From: Lineus longissimus
Taxonomy: Eukaryota; Nemertea; Pilidiophora; Heteronemertea; Lineidae
Direction: 5' to 3'
Length of the DNA: 64,000 bases
Assembly: GCF_910592395.1 (NCBI RefSeq)
Contig: NC_088323.1
Coordinates: 13,751,501 to 13,815,500, forward strand
Within the stretch, counting starts at the first letter, position 1; every line of letters starts with the position of its first letter. The translations under genes were made by a program, and so were the position numbers. Of this stretch, positions 12,052-23,250 are shown in pieces. The notes beneath the pieces were generated by a model that saw only the letters and a list, made by a program, of their open reading frames with translations, searched no databases and was not told the DNA's origin.

Positions 12052-12950
12052 TCAAGCTGAGAAGTGTTTTGAGGACCTACCTGATCTGGTAAACGTACTG
12101 TCTTTACTTTCCGTCCTCCCGTTTCTTCTTGTTATGGGAGTAGGGCTTCTTTCCCCTTCCGCCTTGGAAATTGCCACGGTATTATTGACGGGATTGGTAA
12201 CTGTTGTGGCCGTGATGGAAAAACTATTTCCCCGCGGCTTCCACGAGTAGTTTTTTGACAAAGAGTATGAGTTTTTCGTCTCTTCCTCAACGTGTTTGGC
12301 CTCTTTTATAGCCTTGGAGATGGCGTCGCCAAATAATTTGTTGGTAACAGGGATTATACCTGTTTGGCAAAGGCTTTGATACTTTGCCCTGAGACCTGGC
12401 TTTATTGCTTCCTTACGTTTTATTGAGAGCTCCTGGTTTGCGTACCCAAGAAGAGCCAAAGCATCGGAAGCGATTTTGACTTTTTTCTGTTTGTCAATGT
12501 TCTCTTTGAGAATTGAATATGCGATGCTAGCCTAGCCACTGCGGCAGCAGCTTTGTTAACTGCCTTCTGGATATGAAATAGGAGGACATCACGCGATCGG
12601 GCAACAGAAGTGATCTGTGTCCTTATCTCATCGTTAAGCTTTGGGGTTTTTAAAGCCCAACAGTTTTTCGGAAAGGGATAGAGTTTTTCTCTATATAGTT
12701 CTCCTATGATCGCCAGTTTCCAGTTTCTCATGTTGGTGTACGAGAATGACGTTATTTATTTCAATGATGTCGGTTTTGGCATTTTGTTTGCTATAAGTTC
12801 GTATTGGTGTTGTTCCGGCAACCTCGCGAGATACTATAGATCGACAAAAAATTTGCGTGCAGTAATTTTTCTAAATTTTGCGAAAAGGTCATGCTCGCGA
12901 ATATACTCTGCCGCGAAAATATCTTGCTTTTCAGCAAGAATTCCATGTCA
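12052..12950 (-). pseudogene. DIRS gag-like gene, broken (copy 1)
   Basis: The minus-strand pieces read MRNWKLAIIGELYREKLYPF, then LNDEIRTQITSVARSRDVLL, QKAVNKAAAAVARLASHIQF and LLGYANQELSIKRKEAIKPG, LCQTGIIPVTNKLFGDAIS. The same order and near-identical sequence occur in copy 2 at 54690-53876, so these are one gene, not chance ORFs. The basic, Gln/Asn-rich end seen in copy 2 is frameshifted here. DIRS gag proteins package element RNA (family knowledge). Several frameshifts make it non-functional. Confidence 0.7.
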
Positions 12951-13510
12951 TTGATGCCATGCCTCCTCATGCAGTGCATCAAGCTAGGCCCTATGCAGCT
13001 CAAGCATACGAAACCATAAAAAAGGGGTTAATTGATACCGTGTATACCCCTTGCAATTACCACGTATATAATTACACCTAACAACCATAAATTCCACACT
13101 TCTTCAATGACTTTTGCCTGAATCAATGCTCATCTTTTGTGCTATCGGCTTAATTACTCTAGACATTGACACCTGTTGACAGTGGATTTGAGTATACTGT
13201 ATAGACACGTGCACTTCAGCACCTATTCACTAGTAGCAGCTCTTGGTCAAAATACACGATTTTATTTTAACAGAAAAAAATCGCCGTGTACAGTACTCAT
13301 CAACATCATCATCAATAGCGGCTTCGTGGCCCTCTTGGGTCTTTGCCTCCTGTTAGTCGTCTCAAGTAAAACATATCTTTTTTGGGTGGAGTACGCATGC
13401 TAGTGCGGGTAAAGTGTCCAATAAACTTATGTACATATTTACACCGTCAACACATTTAAGTCAGTTTCCATATTACATAATAGCTAGAACTAAGAACAAC
13501 CATTCCATCA

Positions 13511-15290
13511 TCAGTACGAATATATGTCCTTCGCTGCCCAGTGGCTATCTAGTCGGCTTTTGAAGTATTCGATGGGTGGCGCCATGACTACCTCTTCTGA
13601 CAGCTTATTCCACTCTGACACCGACCTGTTTGTGATGAAGTGAGACCTAGCCCTGGTTATGAAACGAGTTGGCTCCAGCTTGAGCGGATGGCCCCGGAGG
13701 TTTATTTTTGTGCTGTATGGTATTTCGAGCCTCGTCTCTAAGTATCCATGTGTTATTTTGAACAAGATAATCATGTCGCCCCTCAATCTCCTTTGTCGAA
13801 GACTCGGCAACTTGAGGCGTCTTAATCGTTCTTTATAAGGCAAGTTTTTTAGGTTTCTAACAAGCTTCGTTGCCCTACGCTGGACCTTTTCTAGTTTGTC
13901 TATACAGCCTTTCTTCACCGGGCTCCATACTTCCTGTCCATACTCCAGATGAGTTCTTACAAGCGCTTTATATTGGAGGGTGAAAATACTGTGATTCATG
14001 TAGCTGAACGTCCTTTTCATAGTTCCAAGTGCTGCGTTTGCAGTCTTTACGATTTTATCAATATGTTGTTCAAATGACAGATTCGAGTCTATAATTATTC
14101 CTAGCTTCTTCTCCATCTGGACCGATTCTAGGTAATGTGGTGAGCCATCCGGGTTCCTTAAGTGATACTGACGTTGTAGAGGCCTGTTACCCAATCTCAT
14201 ATGTTTACACTTGTCCAGATTGTAACTCATCTGCCATATCCCTGACCACTTTTCCAATGATCCCAAGTCTGCTTGGCATACCGCCTCCGTTTCTACTGAA
14301 ATTGCGACCCTATACGCCGTTGCATCATCTGCAAACATTTGTAATTCATTTGCCACTTCGTTCGGGAGGTCATTTACGTATATCACGAAAAGAAGTGGTC
14401 CTATCACACTCCCTTGAGGGACACCACTCAGTACTGGTCTCGATGAGGACGTACATGCTGCTAGTATTACCCTCTGCGTTCTCTCCTCTAAGAAACTCTT
14501 GATCCAGCCAATCGTGTTCGCCGAGAAGCCGTAACTCTCAAGTTTGGACAGCAGCCGTTGATGTGCCACTCTATCAAACACTTTAGCATAATCTAGGAAG
14601 AAAATGTCAACCGAGTCCCCATCCTCAAGTCGGTTGAGCCAGTGCTTCATTGACTCCAGCCAATTGGTGTTACAACCCTTCTTACGTCTAAGCCATGCTG
14701 TTGTTCGCAAATCAAAGAGTTGATAGTTAGAGGGTCCATCATTTGATCCCTCACTATACTTTCCAATATTTTGCATATCACTGAGGTTAAACTTACAGGC
14801 CTGTAGTTTGTTGTACTGTTTTTATCTCCTTTTTTGAATATTGGTGTAATTTGAGCCTCCTTCCAATCCTTAGGAACAATCATACTTTCTAAACTAAATT
14901 GAAAAGTAATGTTAAAGGCGTAGTCAGTTCGTCACGCAGTTCGTGTAGCAGCCTTGGGTGTATCCCATCTGGCCCCTGGGCTTTTGAAGTGTTTAATAGC
15001 TGCAGTTTCTTGTGGACTTGCTCTGGGGTTGCTGACTCCCGGGTCATTTGAACGTTTACTGGCCGTACTGGTATCGATGGGACTTGGCTGGTGTCTTCCA
15101 CAGTAAATACACTGGCGAAGAACTTGTTCCGTCTTTCCTTGGTCATCTTCTACTTTTTCCCCAGCTTCGTCCTTCAGAGTTGGGATCTATTGGAACTTAT
15201 TGGTTTTGTCCTTGTAGTAACCCCAGAACGCTTTAGGGTTCCTTTTGCACTCCCTGGCTATACTCTTCGCCTGGGTCTTTAAGCATATAA
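13511..15290 (-). pseudogene. CR1/Jockey-like LINE reverse transcriptase, 5'-truncated
   Basis: The longest piece (14776-13511, 421 codons) carries DIFFLDYAKVFDRVAHQRLL, VLSGVPQGSVIGPLLFVIYV, the catalytic MFADDATAY, and the C-terminal thumb LEYGQEVWSPVKKGCIDKLE with KVQRRATKLVRNLK. Upstream fragments hold TPEQVHKKLQLLNTSKAQGPDG (15146-14889), MIVPKDWKEAQITPIFKKGD (14883-14647) and RNPKAFWGYYKDKT (about 15240). At least three frame changes separate them (about 14700, 14886 and 15150), so it is inactive. The endonuclease domain is absent: similarity stops near 15290, which is usual for truncated LINE insertions. The FADD form of the active site and thumb motifs suggest the CR1/L2/Jockey group; the exact clade is not decidable here. 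Confidence 0.88.
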
Positions 15291-15299
15291 AAATGTTAT

Positions 15300-16060
15300 G
15301 CATGAAGAAAAATCTAACAAAACGATGTGAAAAGACAACAGAAATAAAAATGTTTTTCCATATCACAAATACGTCGTATATGAGTTGTCCTTTCTTCATG
15401 TGCGTGTCAAAATATCCACCCTTCCATCAGGAAAAGGGTGGCGCAAGAGAGTTGTCCTGTCCTCCTCTTCCCGCGCTGTACAAACCCGGCCACCATGCGA
15501 GACGAAGAGGACAGACCTCGTTGCTTGGGAGCTAAACGGACATTGAGGAGACGGGACCCCTAGAATGTAGCGACGACTCGAGGCAATTCGCGTCATAATT
15601 TTAGCTAGGATGAGCAGTCTCTATGCATAGTCGATGACAAGGATTGCCTAGACACTGATAACATCCCAGTTATAGCAACAGAATGCTTCAGTAGGCTATT
15701 TGCCCCGAACAGACTTTCCCGATGGTGGAGACCCTAATTGATCCACACTCTTCGCTCCGCTCGGCTTGTGACAGCAGCCGGTAAAACCTCAGGAGGAGCG
15801 CGAATAAGAGTGCACATTAATCTGTGCTCGTTGCGGCATCGGGCTGCTTGTACTCTGCTACGCGACGAATGCACTCCCGTGGACAGCGCGGACGGATAGC
15901 GCCGAATTTTTGAGCGCTTACACGAAGCGTGGAAAAAATTCTTCAAGCACAATATCACGGGAGGGCATTTGTCGCGGGCGTCGAATGATGCACCTTTCAA
16001 CGCCCCGGGACCCTCGGACTTTGGGCCTCGGATTTTGGGCGTTGAAAGGGACATTATACC
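15300..16060. other. No gene seen; short hairpin at its right end
   Basis: No coding support in any frame. The segment 15600-16060 is GC-richer than its surroundings. A hairpin lies at about 15991-16051: CCTTTCAACGCCC pairs with GGGCGTTGAAAGG across a 35 bp loop. Confidence 0.45.
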
Positions 16061-16062
16061 TA

Positions 16063-17100
16063 CTACTTGTATGAATATATATTATCTCTCTCAATCAACA
16101 CTCCTACTTTAATTTCGATCGCCTTATTCTGCAAGGTAACATATCCGGTTTCCAACAGAAGTGAGGAAGGCCTGTTGTCAGCGCATTTTTTAGAGTTCAT
16201 GTTTGTTGTTTTAGATTCCGTGTGATCTTTGATTCTGATTTTCTGTACGTCCAAATACTTTTGAGATATGGCGCACATTACTGTGTAACTTGGATTTCCA
16301 TACTTCTGTTTAAAAGATGCGTGAAAACTGCAGTGGGATTTCTTACCCCAAGTGTGACATTTGCTCTGGTTGCTGCATTCCTTGGCGATGTGAGAGGTTC
16401 TGAGGCAGTTATTGCAAAGACGTTTGTTGAAAACGGCACTGTATCAGTCAGCTGGCGATAGTGTACACTCAAAACAAGAATGACCGGAGTTACAGAACTG
16501 ACACTTCTTAGGTCTGGCGGGAACACTTACAAATGAATCCACTGAAACTCCATTTCCGTTCTGGCTTGTATTTCGAATTTGCATACTTTTCTCCGACGTT
16601 CTCAAGCTGTTCTGTCAATGAATTAATGAATCGCTTGAAGTCAAAGGCATCCTGTTGTCCCGAAGTTCCCATCTTTTCCCGGCAGAATTTTGGTAGTTTC
16701 TTTGCAATTGTTGGTACGATAAAGGGAGCGCATTGGTAGACATCAACGTTGAGGTTTTCAAGGGACCGTATGTCTCATCATTACTCGGTTGTGGAATGCC
16801 CGGAGAGCATTATTATGTCCTGCTGGACCTGGCATTTCCAAGAGGTTATTCACATGTGATCGAATGATTTTTCGGTGTTGTCCGAAGCGTTCTTTCAGGA
16901 TTTTTACCAGAACTTTCAAGTTGAAGACCAGCAACGGCGTATGTTGCTGTGCCCGTTAACTGCCCCTTGATGTAATTGTATTTCTTGTGTAGTTTGCCCG
17001 GAGAACATGCCGCTTCAATAGTGGCCCTAAAAGATTTCAATGATGTGCAAGTCCCATCGAATGTCGGTAGTTTCAACTTTGGCAGTTGCGCTGTTTTGGG
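16063..17100 (-). pseudogene. BEL/Pao retrotransposon gag remnant
   Basis: From 17100 down, the minus strand reads LPKLKLPTFDGTCTSLKSF, then YNYIKGQLTGTATYAVAGLQL, which is the DUF1759-type capsid region that opens BEL/Pao polyproteins. After a frame change come LLEMPGPAGHNNALRAF and a zinc-knuckle region (about 16530-16290) with CQFCNSGHSCFEC, LCNNCLRTSHIAKEC and CHTW. A stretch near 16150 (SSLLLETGYVTLQNK) fits the start of the aspartic protease. Similarity ends near 16063. Stops and frameshifts are present throughout. The three other BEL fragments (31.8, 40.7 and 56.8 kb) come from different parts of the polyprotein. Confidence 0.75.
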
Positions 17101-18299
17101 TACTGACGCAGATTTTATGACCGTTTTCTGTGACAGTGTAATTCCGCAAACTTGCTTACGTGCACTACTTTGGTTCGATTGTCTATATTCCTCTGTTCTG
17201 TTCTAAAGACTTCTTCCTTGGTTAGTTCATCGTCCTTCTATTTCGTAACTAGCTTTCCTAATTCCGCGTTTAAACTTTGAAACTTGCCAAATGTTTCGTT
17301 GAGTTCTGTTGAACAAGCTTCGACTTTGAATAATTCGATTTTTTTGGTATATCCTTTTCAATGATGGCAATTGCCTGGTCGAACCCTGCTTTAAAGGCAT
17401 CTTGCAAAAAGTCTCTAGTTTTCCCGAGTTGATCGATTTTATCTATTTTGAAATCACTAGTGGTAAATGTAAATTGCGTTGTATTTTAACCGGTGAATTT
17501 CCCAGATCCTGGGCACGGAACCATTTAGAAAACTCCGCACTTCAGGTTTTCTACTTTTCTTGGGAGCTGCTGACTGAAATATATGGCGTGACTCTGATAT
17601 CTTTTTAACAACTGCCTTCATTACTACAAACTATTGATCAAAGCATACGCATGTGCCGTAATTATGAGATTACAGATAACAGGAAACGCGGAGATTGACT
17701 CCAAGTACTTAGGTTTATCGCAAAGGATTTGCTCAGGCAACCACGGTTGATTTATTGGCTCCGGCTGCAATAACATCACCCTTGACCTAGGTTCAGGACA
17801 GGCATAATTCCTGACACTAGGTTCGACTCCATCCTGAGATAGAGGTTTTTGATACTCTTACCTCGTATACAAGAACATATCGAGAGGTGGAGTATATTTA
17901 AAACCACTGGTTGTGTCAGGATGGTTCGATACCGGATTCAATCATAGACTATCTAATGTCATGGGAGGTCACTGCACTGAGAGTGAAGCTCCTCACTAGC
18001 AGAGTAAAAAACACAAATACGACTAAGGTGATAGCCTACGCAGAGGCTTGAAGAGGAATTCTGGCCAACTGACGTGTTCTGTCGGGAGTGGATTGACTAG
18101 TAGTATATACCGGTATATGTTAGCTTGGATCTTCGCCAATCGACAGCCTTCAAAACTACCGTTTATCCCAAGTATGCTGGGATGCTTGTGGAATAATGTA
18201 TGGTTCCCTGTACGCCGAAGTGTTATCAAATTCCTGCAAGCTGGATATCCTGGGCATTTCTGAGCACTAGCTATTTCCTGACTTGACGCAATTCTTAGA
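17101..18299. other. No gene seen
   Basis: The part to about 17600 may be further degraded BEL gag but no motif is clear. Two B-box-like words (GGTTCGACTCC near 17820 and GGTTCGATACC near 17924) occur without tRNA folding potential. Confidence 0.4.
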
Positions 18300-18990
18300 A
18301 TCTATAAACAGGATTTGTTTGTAAGTGATAGCCTGCTCAGAAGAAAAGTTGGTGTGGCCTTCCTCAGGCACAAGCGTTGGACGCATTTTATAAAAGATCT
18401 CTATCTAGAAAGTGATAAAGCAATCGGATGCAGGGTGCAGGGTGCTAATCCTCATCATGGTCTATCTTCCCAGCTAAAATCACCCTGATGAACTCTTTTT
18501 ATAATATATTGATTATCTCACGCAACTTCATTTATACGAATACTACGCGCTTCAAGGCGAAGTAATTTTAATGGGGGATCTCAACGTGAAAATAGAGGGT
18601 CTATAAATCCAATCGTGGCACACGTGCCATGTCTTCATTATTGAGGAACTCAGGAATTTACTCAGTTCCGGTGAGTGTTTTATGTACAGCACCCGTTTAC
18701 TCTTTGATCCGTTGGAAGGATCGCACAAAACCCTCAAGACCATAATTTATACTAGTCAGTGCCGCACTTTTGGAGCAACCTTGATTGCAAAATTCCTGTT
18801 TCAATACGTCCGATCATTTACCCTTGTGTGCAGTAATCGACCCACGTATGGAAATAATTTAAATTCTACCGCCGCCGATATTGTCGACTACAGGAATAAA
18901 CGCTTCCTTTGGGTAAGGTGCGGGTGCAGATATGTGAGGTGGATAAGAGGCTTCCGATAATTGACCCAGCTCGGCCATATGAGGGTCTGG
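18300..18990 (+). pseudogene. LINE endonuclease domain, heavily decayed
   Basis: Translation in drifting frames gives SLLRRKVGVAFLRHKRWTHF near 18335-18395 and EVILMGDLNVKIEG near 18560-18600. These are the VAFL-H and GD-N-x-x-I motifs of the APE-type endonuclease of non-LTR retrotransposons. Stops are frequent. The matching reverse-transcriptase half lies at 20690-21700 beyond duplicated segment A, so the LINE looks split by that segment. Confidence 0.5.
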
Positions 18991-20655
18991 TTTCAACATC
19001 AAAGCCACCGCCCGTTCCGAAAGACGCGCTTTGCAACAGCGCTCTCTTGGGTCACCCTAGGACCCAAGCCAATTCCACACATTAACTGGAATTTCTTCGA
19101 TCAACTGAACATAGCCATTGAAAATACTCCGTTTTAGAGCAAACGCCAACTTCAAATTCACTGATTTCTATAAAACTATTTAGATACAGTGTCAGATACA
19201 ACATTGATATGAAAAGCGATATGTTTTATCTTTTACCCTTCGGCAGTTTTGAGAAGTAGTGCACGGCACCGATTTGAGAATAATTTTCGAAATGAGTTTT
19301 TCTACTCCACTTCAATACATATTTTTGTGGTTGGCAGTTAATTGACCATCTAAGGGTTGCATATGGTTCCAGTTGTTGTCATCTGATGGAATATTCTTAT
19401 TTGATCAATTTTGACCGATTACAACGAGTTTTTTAGCAAATTTAATTTCGCGTTTGGGGTAAAAAACGAAAAACGTATGAAAAAATACAAAATGTCTCTT
19501 GTCGTTTGTGTCTCACATTTTTATTTTATCCAAATTTTTCTAACTTCGTGTAATTGTTATCTCATGGGATATATGATAGTTTTGTGGTTTTGAAGCCCAG
19601 TTTCTTGGTAATAGAGATTAGAAAACGGTTCATTTTCCCATCGATGAGTTTGTTTTGACAAACATTAAGGCCAATAGCAGAAATCCCGAGTGTGAAATCT
19701 CTTTGTGCAATATTGGTCTACATTGAATTTAGTTCCACTTAGGAAATATAGATAGCACCACTTATTTTCTTTCTATTTGAGCCAAACTATCAGTGCAAGA
19801 CTGGTCTATGAATTTCTTTTTAATACAAGAATACGGGTCCCGTATCCGTAGACAGTGCAATGTTTTTATCTACCTTTTCTCTTTCTAAACTGGTTTACTT
19901 TGGTTAATTAACGTTGTTTTTATGATAAATTACATGACTTGGTCCCACTTAATTCATAGTTCATATGCCGAAGTGGTCAGTGCAAGAGTGGTCTAACTCA
20001 CAAAATTTACAAATTGTAGGAAAAAAATCGATCAAAATTTTTAATACGGTTATGCAAATCAAAATGGAGTTTTTGGCCAAGACAAAGGAAGTTCCAAGAT
20101 TTCAAATTGTGCCAATGAGGATGATAATCATGGTCAGATGATTTTTTACGACCTCTAGAATTTGTCAGGCGTTTTTTCACTACCAATAGTGGAGTTAGAC
20201 AACTATTGTTCTGAGGGGCTCAATTTATAATGTATACATTTTAGTCATCTCATCAGATGCAACAGTACGTGCCTACCACAAGTTTACCGTTGATTACCAC
20301 CTTTATTATGGATTTTTATGACAAATTGCAAACTTATCAGTGAGTGAGTACAGCTTGACTGCAATTAGCGGCGAATCAAAATTTACTAACACATCTGCCT
20401 AAATTGTTAGATCGTTCCCAACAATACAAGTCAACAATTCATATGGTATGTATGTATCTGTTATCCGAATAATCGTATCTACTGTATACCGCATGTACAG
20501 AGCATTAACTTTCGTTGAATTAGTCGTTATCAATTATTGCTTTGCACTTCAGCTCAGTTTGAAGCTGAATTAGAATGGGCTTCACTAGTCAATTACCCGA
20601 GAGAGGTGTGTGTTCAAAGGCAACTTGCTGTGACCCGTCTCTCTATTTGAGAGAA
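18990..20655. repeat. Duplicated segment, copy A
   Basis: From TTCAACATCAAAGCC near 18990 to GAGAATCTGG near 20655 this matches 21714-22862 in the same orientation, about 75-80 percent by eye, with roughly 470 bp extra in copy A between 19680 and 20220. It ends with a decayed version of the possible first exon seen intact in copy B. The A copy sits inside the decayed LINE. Confidence 0.65.
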
Positions 20656-20689
20656 TCTGGCCTTATTCACCGTCGGAGGTGGATGCGCT

Positions 20690-21700
20690 ATAATAATCGT
20701 TAACGCGTTAACGACTGCCTCTGAGCTTACGATCCCTAAAAGCAGTGCGCGAAAGAGATGCAAACCGAAATGGAAAGAAACACTATCGCCTCTACACCGC
20801 AAGATGAAAAATCTTCGCCGGCTCTGGATGTTGGCTGGAAAGCCTAGATCCCCATAATCAAATGAACTACAGCATCACAAGTGCGCGAAACGCGAGTTTC
20901 GAGCTGAGCTAAGAAATCAGAATGCCGAAATGGAAGAAAATTTCTACAAAGAATTAGTGTTTTGGTCGAGGTAGATCAGAATAGATTTCGGAAAATGCAA
21001 AACTGTCGTCTGCAAACGACAAACAGACCCCAACCACCGATGCGGTTCAAGTGTAAAACACTTAACAATTCAAAAAACGTAGCCAACAATTGGGCAAGCT
21101 TCCTCGCTGATCTCTACTCTACTGAGTGTAATGCAAAATAAGATGAGACATTCAGACGGGAAGTTGATAGCTCGGTAAACGCTTTGGAGGGAAAATCTTA
21201 AAACGTTTTGGTGGATGGCCTTGACCACCCGTTGGCATTAAAATAACTAAATCGCTGTATCCGTGAGCTTAAACATGGCAAAGGCTGGGGGCACGACTTA
21301 ATTACTTACTGATGAACACTTGAAATACGGTGTACACCAGTTTCATGTGACATTAACGAATGTGTGCAATACCTTTCTTAATTCCGATTCCGATTCCAAT
21401 GACGCCAAGAAAGGAATAGATACGATCGATATCCAAGGGAAAAGCGAAAGAAGGGTCTGCGCCGTGTAGCAACTGTCCGGTGACACTTCTTCCGGTCTTA
21501 TAAAAACTTTATGAGAGACTAATGCCGATGGAACGAACTAAGTATTTCCGAGCCCGCAACAGAGGGCGTACCGACCAAAAGAAAAGTGGATGTGATTCAA
21601 CAGCTTCTGTTCTGCAGGAAACCACCCGACACAACATTGAAAGGCGCTCAAAACTCTACTCCTTTTTCCTTGATATAGTCAGAGTCTTTCAAATAAAAAG
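20690..21700 (+). pseudogene. LINE connector and reverse transcriptase start, heavily decayed
   Basis: Readable blocks are KPKWKETLSPLHRKMKNLRR and RRLWMLAGKPRSP near 20760-20850, CAKREFRAELRNQNAEMEEN near 20880-20945, IRELKHGKGWGHDLI near 21260-21305 (the K-A-x-G-P-D-G-I box), and ETTRHNIERRSKLYSFFLDI near 21620-21675. Their order follows the linker and fingers of LINE reverse transcriptases. Stops interrupt each block and the palm with the catalytic box is not found, the sequence being cut at about 21710 by duplicated segment B. Confidence 0.5.
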
Positions 21701-21713
21701 TCAGGCAACTAGG

Positions 21714-22870
21714 GACCGGCTTCAACATCAAAGCCCCCGCCGGTTTCGGAAGACGCGCGTTTGGACATAGCTCTCTCAGGTCTCGTGGTACACCCAAGCC
21801 AATTCGGCACAGCTGGCCTTTGTAAAGCTCTTCGATCAGCTGAACATGGCCGTTACAAACACCCCGTTTTAAAGCAAACGCCCGCTTCAAAGTCACTGAC
21901 CTTTATAAAACTATTTAGATATAGTGTCAAAACATTTATATGAAAAACGATATGATTGAGGAGAAGTGATGGCACTGGTTTTAGAATAATTTTCGAAATG
22001 CGTTTTTCTACTCTACATCATCACATATTTTTGTGGTTAGCAGTTCAGTATGTTGTCGGTGCCTAATGGACCATCTAAGGGTATCACATGGTTCCATTCG
22101 TTGTCATCCAATATTCATCATATCATATTAATTTTGAACGACTACAACTAGTTTTATAGCAGGTTTAATTTCGCGTTCGCGGTAAAAAACGAGAATAAAA
22201 AACATGAAAAAATGCTGAACGTCGCGTTTTTGTGGTTAGATGTTCATATGTTTGAAAATCCCATTTCATGTCTATTAAATTTTTTTCTAATTTTAATGTA
22301 ACTGTTATTTGATGGGATATTTGTTAGTTTTGCGATTTTGAAGCCCAGGTTCTAGTTTATTTAGATTAGAAGACGGTTCATTTTCCTAACGATGCGCTTG
22401 TTTTGGCACACCTATAAGCGCAAAGTGGTGTGAGGTATACCGTTCCAATATTGTTGAACACGCAATGTGGCTTAAACCTTTCAAACATTTATGATGTGTA
22501 CATCAATTTTTGAGTCACCTCATAAGAAACAATTACAGTATATGTTGCCTCTGATTATAACCTAATTATGGATTTTTATAACAAATTGCAAAGAGATCAG
22601 AGTGCATACTGCTAAATTATGGTATGATTATTTTTATGTTTGGCAATTGGCAGCTAATCAACACATCTGCTCAATTTTTTCGATCGTTCTCATCAATATA
22701 ATTCATATTGTATGTATTTGTAAATCGATAGATCATACGTGTACCTCAGTTTGCAGCTGAATTAAAAGGGCTTCATCATGGCTTCCAGTAAATTGCCAGA
22801 GAGAAGTGTGGTATCAAAGGAAACTTACCGTGACCTGACTCTTAATTTGAAAGACTCTGACATTGTTAAG
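21714..22870. repeat. Duplicated segment, copy B
   Basis: Partner of copy A, beginning GGCTTCAACATCAAAGCC and ending within the short exon at 22778-22870. Noncoding apart from that exon. The copies could be duplicated upstream regions of the same gene family (inference). Confidence 0.65.
22778..22870 (+). CDS. Possible first exon of an ankyrin-family gene (31 codons)
   Basis: ATG at 22778 opens MASSKLPERSVVSKETYRDL and continues 31 codons to AAG, followed at 22871 by GTTTCT, a weak donor. The decayed counterpart near 20578-20655 shows the exon lies at the end of a duplicated noncoding segment, as a promoter-proximal exon would. The next homologous coding-like stretch and an ankyrin exon lie within 1 kb downstream. 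No splice join to them can be proved from sequence. It is too short to assign a function. Confidence 0.35.
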
Positions 22871-22884
22871 GTTTCTGAAACCGT

Positions 22885-23250
22885 GTGCAACAATTGCATA
22901 TTCTGACCCAGCGGTACACCTGTTTTGTGGCTGCTCAGGCTATTCTGCTAGAGAACCGGCTTAAATTCTGGGATACCGTTTTCAACGCATTAGGCCTACC
23001 AGTCGAACTTTGCGCCACACTGTGGAACATGGAAAATAGCCAGATCACCGAGGCAATGCTCGGGAAACAGCTGGAGGTGGACTTCGACATCCATATTTTA
23101 TTCCTAAAGTCGGCAATTGAATGCTGGGTCAACTAACTTTTGACAGAGGCCAGTTCCTGAGCTCTATCTATCACTCGTCGGAGTGATTACATGCATGAAC
23201 TGCACACTGTAGACTTATATTGATCATTGCTCTGGCGGGTGCATCTGTGT
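22885..23250 (+). other. Segment shared with 31.27 kb and 46.27 kb (possible coding relic)
   Basis: An open stretch reads QRYTCFVAAQAILLENR and later FLKSAIECWVN before a stop at 23134-23136. The same ends occur at 31270-31494 (QRYSCFVAAHQS and FLRSVIECWVN), and the terminal part with its 3' flank (ATTGAATGCTGGGTCAACTA, then TTTTCACAGGGGCC) recurs at 46270-46345. This is one dispersed repeat family or paralogous gene 3' end; I do not recognise the protein. Confidence 0.45.

Larger units (their letters stand above)
9090..13302 (-). mobile_element. DIRS-like retrotransposon, degraded copy 1
   Basis: On the minus strand a gag-like region (12950-12052) is followed by reverse transcriptase (10163-9650) and weak RNase H traces (to about 9090). 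Frames are broken by many stops. The tyrosine recombinase is not found. About 90 percent of the DIRS-derived part matches copy 2 at 51.3-56.3 kb by eye, and the two copies share the same right boundary (GTACAGTACTC at 13290-13298 and 56311-56321). Copy 1 carries one large insertion (10573-12007) that copy 2 lacks. Confidence 0.75.

Noticed and set aside
17815-17935. Two B-box-like words suggesting a tRNA or SINE
   Set aside because: No T-stem pairing, no A box at the right spacing and no cloverleaf; the words also form part of a short inverted repeat.
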